Notes under the pieces: model-generated | Told to the model about the DNA's origin: nothing | Databases searched by the model: none | What the model saw: the letters and a program-made list of their open reading frames with translations, nothing else | Assembly (NCBI GenBank): GCA_937910305.1 | Contig: CALEPS010000066.1 | Location: 1 to 9,750, forward strand | DNA from: an uncultured Bacteroidales bacterium | GTDB taxonomy: Bacteria > Bacteroidota > Bacteroidia > Bacteroidales > Paludibacteraceae | Direction of reading: 5' to 3' | DNA: 9,750 nt | Made by a program: the position numbers and the translations under genes | In this document: piece by piece, positions 6,801 through 9,750 of the stretch | Numbering within the stretch: the first letter of the stretch is position 1 | How the letters are laid out: each line of letters starts with the position of its first letter

Positions 6801-6932
6801 CAATATATCCGTTTTGGTGTCAAACTGAATATTTGCCATGTAAACAGGTGCAGGGATTGAATCTGTGCACTGCGCCCGGAGGTTAAGCGCCATGAAGGCA
6901 GCAAGGATAAGTAAAAAGAATCGGTGTTTCAT
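3864..6932 (-). CDS. Large secreted or surface protein with InlB-like repeats and a T9SS-like C-terminal tail
   Basis: The protein has 1022 residues when started at the ATG at 6932, which gives a clean signal peptide (MKHRFFLLILAAFMALNLRA, cleavage near residue 20); an in-frame ATG at 6959 would prepend nine polar residues and is less likely. Residues about 21-335 are an unrecognised domain. Residues about 342-400 form one InlB/Listeria-Bacteroides (Flg_new-type) repeat. Residues 400-720 form a beta-rich middle region. From about 723 to 995 there are four tandem InlB-like repeats with the pattern YTV-F-D/N, GY-F-GW, and DMTVTALF endings. The last 27 residues (CKLLLDGNLYIIRPDGTLYNAQGAKVK region) resemble the short sorting tail of type IX secretion cargo in Bacteroidales. 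Probable role: cell-surface adhesion or matrix protein; ligand unknown. The N-terminal third is much more AT-rich than the rest. A terminator follows at 3790-3813. Confidence 0.88.
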   Translation of the reverse strand: MKHRFFLLILAAFMALNLRAQCTDSIPAPVYMANIQFDTKTDILSFNDVFHPEKIINRSYGISIWYKTQDACIRKTTSQYIYGDNAIQVIVQAATTAKVSNGGPQEFCLHNINGKNNLISECYKNGYSDIRIFIQGRYENDLNHGDWLQYEGNSYYNLGFNNYVDVTLPTGIKRMSYFYEVNENDNAQIMLFGSSQALTAEVQSVEGYTYKWEFSKNKSSWNSVKQGNITTVDARKGVELEYTPSFAIGTTGDLYYRLIISGQHMNDTSVVFHGQPYYTYSWDNGNSSYNYKAGEKITRAKPADCLVYVFDSELQVSQRDKGNGYVEITMPACPVEEKVETPTYTVKFWNSDLTLLKTEKVVCGGDATAPAEPTMQNLIFDHWSADFTNVHRNLNIYARYTMAGNYSFDAAQIAHTNKLYPADGFADSETRAMMGDSITFWASLATPSASRLYYQTARRNAQGEWDWNGSTQVGEFTDADVAAGKAKEFTKTVPVFYNYYNEQYLEQGFAFRFMVNCGGESIYSEVYEYDVYYPLYINSLIDDGGIYETLMVENTAHDIALGAENILIPARYQDTIRIYRLNGGAGACMNFARVNKPQSMYALEDGLDEEGNAYVIAPGEKETLNVDVAKVAVVFDGAAPITKYDFTSQGVGYKGNAYYAEVVNCGGAIQNIPADPANGQQTLFIGWEAWGDYADDAYLNVPATGDSYIGFTAKWEDIPDAPTYTVIFFDKDGNILSTQEVKEGENAVPPVAPEVAGYHFVGWDGAYTTITNDKDITAVYGEDSKTWTVTYLNWDNSPLGTEQVNDGEAAQGVIATRTGYTFIGWSEDISSVKSDMTVTALFDVSVFTITYTIDGVKIMSEQVAYGAMPAAYQSVEDQGKPATEQYVYTFSHWTPAIVPAVADATYEAVFTPSPRKYLVVFQNWDHSFLAEQQVEYGKAATAPADPTREGYTFKGWDREFNHIIADMTVTALFEKSKGQGIENAPSLSWGESERGCKLLLDGNLYIIRPDGTLYNAQGAKVK
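3946..3983. repeat. Imperfect CT/GA-rich palindrome inside the surface protein gene
   Basis: CCCCTCTCCGACTCTCCC is followed by GAGAGAGAGGGAG, giving an imperfect inverted repeat (CCCTCTC/GAGAGGG). It encodes the low-complexity linker SLSWGESERG between the last InlB-like repeat and the sorting tail. It looks like a small palindromic insert of the interspersed-repeat kind, but there is only one copy in the window, so this is tentative. Confidence 0.4.
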
Positions 6933-6987
6933 AATAATACCCTCGTATGTGTCGGGCACAACATTAAAGTTAATAAATTGAGTTAAT

Positions 6988-7012
6988 TGTATGTTGGTTG
7001 TATGTTGGTTGT
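6988..7012. repeat. 11-bp tandem duplication (TGTATGTTGGT)
   Basis: TGTATGTTGGT occurs at 6988-6998 and 6999-7009 with a partial third start (TGT). It lies 55-80 bp upstream of the surface protein ATG, in or near its expected promoter region. The period is close to one helical turn. Confidence 0.85.
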
Positions 7013-7040
7013 TTCGTTGCTCTCCCTTATTCGTTCCGCC

Positions 7041-7062
7041 AATCCTGTGTTAATCCTGTGTT
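7041..7062. repeat. 11-bp tandem duplication (AATCCTGTGTT)
   Basis: AATCCTGTGTT is repeated exactly at 7041-7051 and 7052-7062. It is a second 11-bp tandem duplication within 55 bp of the first, with unrelated sequence. Confidence 0.85.
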
Positions 7063-7087
7063 GGAGACAGGAGGCTCAAAGACATAT

Positions 7088-7126
7088 AAAAAGCGGTAGT
7101 CCGCTTTTATTGGATTACCGCTTTTT
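7088..7126. terminator. Long A/T-flanked hairpin, candidate bidirectional terminator
   Basis: AAAAAGCGGTA (7088-7098) pairs perfectly with TACCGCTTTTT (7116-7126). The stem continues through GTCC/GGAT with one G-T pair, leaving a 9-nt loop: about 15 bp in total. T-tracts end the stem on both strands, as in bidirectional terminators. Its place between divergent genes is odd, since no gene is seen that would need termination there. The 3' arm contains the left copy of the 14-bp inverted repeat (7107-7120). Confidence 0.65.
7107..7120 (+). repeat. 14-bp inverted repeat, left copy
   Basis: TTATTGGATTACCG is the exact reverse complement of 8777-8790. The pair brackets a 1684-bp interval holding only the ATPase gene, its promoter and the hairpins. 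No flanking target-site duplication was found. Confidence 0.7.
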
Positions 7127-7180
7127 GGGGATTTTACGCATTTTTCGTGAAATAAATTTGTGGAATTCAGAATATTTGTT

Positions 7181-7246
7181 GTACCTTCGGACGCCGCCTG
7201 CCTTTGGCATTCCCCCGAAAGTACGTTCGCACGTTTGTGCGAGTAC
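7181..7246. repeat. Covarying hairpin element, copy 2, with an overlapping second hairpin
   Basis: Bases 7188-7218 are copy 2 of the 31-bp element at 1290-1320. Here the outer stem is longer: GTACCTTCGG (7181-7190) pairs with CCGAAAGTAC (7215-7224) at 9 of 10 positions. The inner hairpin is TGCC-TTT-GGCA (7199-7209). A second hairpin follows, TCGCAC-GTTT-GTGCGA (7227-7242), bounded by GTAC at 7221-7224 and 7243-7246. The 7221-7224 GTAC can pair with either 7181-7184 or 7243-7246, so the outer ends of the two hairpins compete. Confidence 0.72.
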
Positions 7247-7297
7247 CCAAGTCTTTTAGCTAAAAAACCAAATAAATTTACTTTTTCAGCCAAAATC

Positions 7298-7329
7298 CTT
7301 GTGTATTCCAAATATTTGTTGTACCTTTG
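7298..7329 (+). promoter_or_regulatory. Bacteroidota-type promoter of the AAA/DUF4143 ATPase
   Basis: The -7 box TACCTTTG (7322-7329) is a perfect match to TAnnTTTG. Exactly 20 nt upstream lies CTTG (7298-7301), one mismatch from the -33 TTTG. Transcription would start near 7336, giving a leader of about 88 nt. A near-copy of the -7 region (TACCTTCG) occurs 140 bp upstream. Confidence 0.75.
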
Positions 7330-7335
7330 CAGCCG

Positions 7336-7409
7336 GAAACGTTAAAAACGAGCAGAAGTAAAAGCTCAGAAACGTTAATTTTTATTTCTACTAAAGCGCC
7401 GGAAACGTT
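7336..7409 (+). repeat. Three GAAACGTT repeats spaced exactly 33 bp in the ATPase leader
   Basis: GAAACGTT starts at 7336, 7369 and 7402. Two copies share the longer context GCCGGAAACGTT followed by A/T. The spacing of 33 bp equals about three helical turns, so a protein could bind all three on one face of the DNA. They lie between the predicted transcription start and the ATG, so they may be operator or leader elements; this is inference. Confidence 0.7.
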
Positions 7410-7423
7410 TAAAACAGTTATTT

Positions 7424-8773
7424 ATGAAACGCAAGATCTATTCCCAATTAGTAGATTGGAAGCAGTCTTCCAATGGTAAGAGTGCATTGCTCATTGAAGG
7501 GGCACGCCGTATCGGGAAAAGTTACATTGTAGAGGAGTTTGCACGTAATGAATATGAAAGTTATCTCATCATAGACTTCAACCATACGGAAGCGGCTGTG
7601 CTATCGTTCTTTGAAGATTATGCTACGCGGTTGGATATGTTGTTCCAGATGTTATCCATCCATTACGGCGTGGAACTGGTCGAGCGTAGGTCGCTTATCG
7701 TTTTTGACGAAGTCCAGCAGTTCCCCCCTGCGCGTGCGCTCATCAAATATCTGGTGGCAGACGGCAGGTACGACTATATCGAAACCGGTTCACTCATCAG
7801 CATTCATAAGAACGTGAAGAATATCGTCATTCCCTCCGAGGAGCAGCATCTGGCAATGTACCCGATGGATTTTGAGGAATTCCTGTGGGCTACAGGAAAC
7901 GAGAAGATGATGGTTTATATCAAAGACTGTTACGCCAACCAGACTCCGCTTGGTCCGTTACACCGCAAGGCGATGGATCTGTTCCGGCTGTATATGCTGT
8001 TGGGCGGAATGCCGCAAGTGATCCAGACCTATATAGACACGCATGATTTCCGTCAGACGGAGAAGATAAAGCAAAATATCCTTGCCCTGTACCGTGACGA
8101 TATTCATAAATATGCCACGGGGGCAGAAGCCAAAGCGGCGGATATATTCGAAGCTATCCCCTCTCAGTTGCAGAAACAAGGTACCCGCTTTGTATTGGCG
8201 GATATAAACGAGAACGCGAGGTATATTCACTACGAGAGTGCTTTTTTCTGGCTGCGCGACTCGCGTATCGTCAATATCTGCGACAATACGTTTGCCCCGA
8301 ATATCGGGTTAGGGATGAACACGGAGCGCACCACGCTCAAATGCTACTTAGCCGATACTGGTTTGTTCCTCTCCCTTGCTTTCGACGAGCAGGGCAATAT
8401 GCCGGCGGAAGTGTATGAGCGCATCCTGCACGGCAAACTGGAAGTCAACCTCGGCTATGTCATGGAGAACATGGTAGCGCAAATGCTACAGGCGGCAGGG
8501 CATAAATTGTATTATTTCTACCAATATGACGACAAAGACTCCGGCAATACCATGGAGATAGACTTTCTGGTCAGCAAGCCTTCCGTTACTTCGCGGAAGA
8601 ACATATGCCCGATAGAAGTCAAATCTTCCCCGCGTTACGCGCTGTCGTCCCTGAAGAAGTGCATGGCCAAATTCAGCCAATACATCGCCCGCCCCGTTGT
8701 TCTTCATACCAAGGATCTGGAGATCAAAGATGACATTCTCTATCTCCCTGTCTATATGACCGGGCTGCTATAA
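7424..8773 (+). CDS. AAA-type ATPase with C-terminal DUF4143 nuclease-like domain
   Basis: The protein has 449 residues. The N-terminal domain is an AAA_14-type P-loop ATPase with Walker A GARRIGKS (26-33), Walker B SLIVFDE (90-96) and a sensor-like ETGS (120-123). The C-terminal domain matches DUF4143, with a PD-(D/E)XK-like core: EIDFLV (D380) and IEVKSS (E398, K400). Length is usual for this family, which is abundant and patchily distributed in gut Bacteroidales and other anaerobes. Its biochemical role is unknown; DNA-related or defence roles have been suggested only by its fold. It is monocistronic here, has its own promoter and leader, and is bracketed by a 14-bp inverted repeat. The ATG at 7424 fits the family start MKRKIY. 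Family call is firm, function is not. Confidence 0.92.
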   Translation: MKRKIYSQLVDWKQSSNGKSALLIEGARRIGKSYIVEEFARNEYESYLIIDFNHTEAAVLSFFEDYATRLDMLFQMLSIHYGVELVERRSLIVFDEVQQFPPARALIKYLVADGRYDYIETGSLISIHKNVKNIVIPSEEQHLAMYPMDFEEFLWATGNEKMMVYIKDCYANQTPLGPLHRKAMDLFRLYMLLGGMPQVIQTYIDTHDFRQTEKIKQNILALYRDDIHKYATGAEAKAADIFEAIPSQLQKQGTRFVLADINENARYIHYESAFFWLRDSRIVNICDNTFAPNIGLGMNTERTTLKCYLADTGLFLSLAFDEQGNMPAEVYERILHGKLEVNLGYVMENMVAQMLQAAGHKLYYFYQYDDKDSGNTMEIDFLVSKPSVTSRKNICPIEVKSSPRYALSSLKKCMAKFSQYIARPVVLHTKDLEIKDDILYLPVYMTGLL

Positions 8774-8776
8774 TTT

Positions 8777-8790
8777 CGGTAATCCAATAA
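8777..8790 (-). repeat. 14-bp inverted repeat, right copy
   Basis: CGGTAATCCAATAA starts 4 bp after the ATPase stop codon and is the exact reverse complement of 7107-7120. Its last three bases (TAA, 8788-8790) are the in-frame stop that closes the frame upstream of the flippase remnant. Confidence 0.7.
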
Positions 8791-8805
8791 GTCAAAGTCC
8801 TCCTG

Positions 8806-9060
8806 GTGCTCATGCCTTGCGTCAACTATATCGACTGCATACTCATCATATCCTTCACTACGCTCATAGCCAACATGCTCTTCTTCATGCCACTACAACT
8901 GGGAGGCAGAGAGGGAGGCTTTCTGATGAGCATAACAGGGTTAGGGCTCGGCCTAACACCCGAAGCAGCCCTGAACGCAGCTATCTTTGTAGCATTATTA
9001 GTTAGAGTACGCGAACTTATCTGGACTGCTATCGGACTGATGCTCATAAAGACAAAATAA
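8806..9060 (+). pseudogene. C-terminal remnant of a flippase-like (LPG synthase TM / UPF0104-type) membrane protein
   Basis: The open frame gives 84 residues from GTG 8806, or 82 from ATG 8812, and is hydrophobic throughout. The pattern MPLQLGGREGGF, then a hydrophobic helix, then RVRELIWTAIGL, resembles the last 80 or so residues of flippase-like membrane proteins of 300-340 residues, in which G-REG and R-RE are typical. The other 250 residues are missing: upstream the frame closes at TAA 8788-8790, at the edge of the inverted repeat behind the ATPase. I therefore call it a truncated remnant, possibly broken when the ATPase cassette arrived. It could instead be a real small membrane protein; the start GTG CTC ATG has no clear promoter. 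Confidence 0.55.
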
Positions 9061-9075
9061 TAAAAATATGTCAAA

Positions 9076-9109
9076 ATTGCAGTTATTTCAAATATAATAT
9101 GTAATTTTG
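9076..9109 (+). promoter_or_regulatory. Possible promoter of the sigma-54 activator gene
   Basis: TAATTTTG (9102-9109) matches the -7 consensus TAnnTTTG perfectly. The nearest -33-like box, ATTG (9076-9079), is weak and 22 nt away. If real, transcription would begin around 9116, only a few bases before the ATG at 9119, giving an almost leaderless mRNA. Confidence 0.4.
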
Positions 9110-9118
9110 TCAGCCAAT

Positions 9119-9750
9119 ATGAATACTACTGAACTACAAAAAATAAAACAAAGATATAGCATCGTAGGAAACAATGATGCCCTGAACCATGCCCTTGATG
9201 TCGCACTGCAAGTGGCATCAACCGACCTTAGCGTACTCATCGTAGGCGAGAGTGGCGTGGGTAAGGAGATCATACCCAGAGTCATCCATGACAACTCACC
9301 AAGAAAACGAGAAAAATATTTCGCAATAAACTGCGGAGCTATACCTGAGGGAACCATTGATAGCGGGCATGAGAAAGGAGCATATACCGGTTCTGTAGGC
9401 GAAAGTGAAGGCTATTTCGGCATCGCCAATAAAGGAACCATCTTTCTCGACGAGGTAGGCGAGCTGCCAATGGCAACACAAGCACGCCTGCTAAGAGTGC
9501 TTGAGACTGGCGAATATATTCGAGTAGGAGGTACAGAGATAAGGAAGACCGACGTGCGCATAGTAGCCGCGACAAATGTCAACATGCAGAAAGCCATCAG
9601 CGAAGGTCGCTTCCGTGAAGACCTCTACTACAGACTGAACACCATTCCCATTCAGATGCCCCCGCTCAGAGAGCGCGGACAGGACATCATACTGCTGTTC
9701 AGACTCTTTGCCATGCAGATGGCAGAGAAATACAGACTGCCTAAGGTAAC
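9119..9750 (+). CDS. Sigma-54-dependent transcriptional activator, AAA+ domain (5' part, runs off the right edge)
   Basis: Reading from ATG 9119 stays open for 210 codons to the window edge. It is a bacterial enhancer-binding protein that would use ATP hydrolysis to open sigma-54 promoters. Seen: Walker A GESGVGKE (43-50), NCGAIPEGTIDS (71-82), the sigma-54 contact loop GAYTGS (87-92; usual form GAFTGA), Walker B GTIFLDE (106-112), DVRIVAATN (145-153), the arginine-finger region FREDLYYRLN (165-174), and PPLRERGQDI. Only about 15 residues precede the AAA+ domain, so there is no receiver or GAF domain, a form common in Bacteroidales. The usual ELF in DSELFGHE is absent (here DSGHE), a clean three-codon loss just before the contact loop. 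The C-terminal helix-turn-helix, if present, lies outside the window. Confidence 0.92.
   Translation, partial: MNTTELQKIKQRYSIVGNNDALNHALDVALQVASTDLSVLIVGESGVGKEIIPRVIHDNSPRKREKYFAINCGAIPEGTIDSGHEKGAYTGSVGESEGYFGIANKGTIFLDEVGELPMATQARLLRVLETGEYIRVGGTEIRKTDVRIVAATNVNMQKAISEGRFREDLYYRLNTIPIQMPPLRERGQDIILLFRLFAMQMAEKYRLPKV

Larger units (their letters stand above)
6933..7423. other. Repeat- and hairpin-rich divergent intergenic region
   Basis: No convincing gene is seen in these 491 bp between the divergent surface protein and ATPase genes. From left to right it holds two 11-bp tandem duplications (6988-7009, 7041-7062), a long hairpin (7088-7126), a duplicated promoter-like sequence (7171-7187 and 7311-7327), the covarying hairpin element (7181-7224), a second hairpin (7221-7246), the palindrome TTTTAGCTAAAA (7254-7265), the ATPase promoter (7298-7329) and three evenly spaced GAAACGTT sites (7336-7409). 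The surface protein should be transcribed leftward from here, but I found no perfect TAnnTTTG on the minus strand; TAACTTTA (about 6972-6965) is the nearest. Confidence 0.8.

Noticed and set aside
6933..6959. Longer start of the surface protein at 6959
   Set aside because: It would place nine polar residues before an otherwise ideal signal peptide; the ATG at 6932 is preferred.
7027..7311. Minus-strand open frame of 94 residues in the divergent intergenic region
   Set aside because: It runs across several hairpins and repeats, shows no domain or conserved look, and has no promoter or clear ribosome-binding context.
7336..7409. Mini CRISPR with 8-bp repeats and 25-bp spacers
   Set aside because: Repeats are far too short and the set overlaps a normal promoter and leader; an operator-type explanation is simpler.
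7107..8790. Classical insertion sequence
   Set aside because: The enclosed protein is an AAA/DUF4143 ATPase without a transposase motif, and no target-site duplication is visible; only a cassette-like arrangement can be claimed.

Overview
The window looks like a chromosomal segment of a Bacteroidales-type bacterium (phylum Bacteroidota). Three strong promoters have the Bacteroidota form TTTG-N20-TAnnTTTG. The proteins resemble Bacteroidales families: a MurF ligase, a THUMP RNA methyltransferase, a large surface protein with InlB-like repeats and a short type IX secretion-like tail, an AAA/DUF4143 ATPase, and a short sigma-54 activator without a receiver domain. Genus and species cannot be told from the sequence alone.

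Layout. From 3706 down to the left edge, the minus strand carries murF, a membrane-anchored coiled-coil protein, tRNA-Ser(UGA) and an RlmL-like rRNA methyltransferase. murF and tRNA-Ser each have a clear promoter. The large surface protein (6932 down to 3864, minus) ends in its own hairpin terminator. A 491-bp divergent intergenic region (6933-7423) is full of hairpins, tandem repeats and duplicated promoter-like sequence. To the right, on the plus strand, lie the AAA/DUF4143 ATPase, a C-terminal remnant of a flippase-like membrane protein, and the 5' part of a sigma-54 activator that runs off the right edge.

The most unusual aspect is a set of short repeat families that touch or enter genes. 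(1) A 15-bp repeat (TTTACCATTTGGTCA and variants) forms the end of rlmL, sits in frame inside rlmL, and exactly fills the gap between murF and the coiled-coil gene. Read on the coding strand, the intergenic copies form head-to-tail mini-cistrons in which each TAA stop directly abuts the next ATG; the last one abuts the start codon of the coiled-coil gene. (2) A 16-bp repeat with an attached 15-nt hairpin sits at two places inside murF, in frame, adding two nearly identical peptides. (3) A 31-bp hairpin element occurs twice (after tRNA-Ser and upstream of the ATPase) with conserved loops and two compensatory base-pair changes. (4) A 14-bp inverted repeat brackets the ATPase gene and its promoter, and the right copy ends at a stop codon just before the truncated flippase. 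These observations come directly from the sequence; their functions are inferred.
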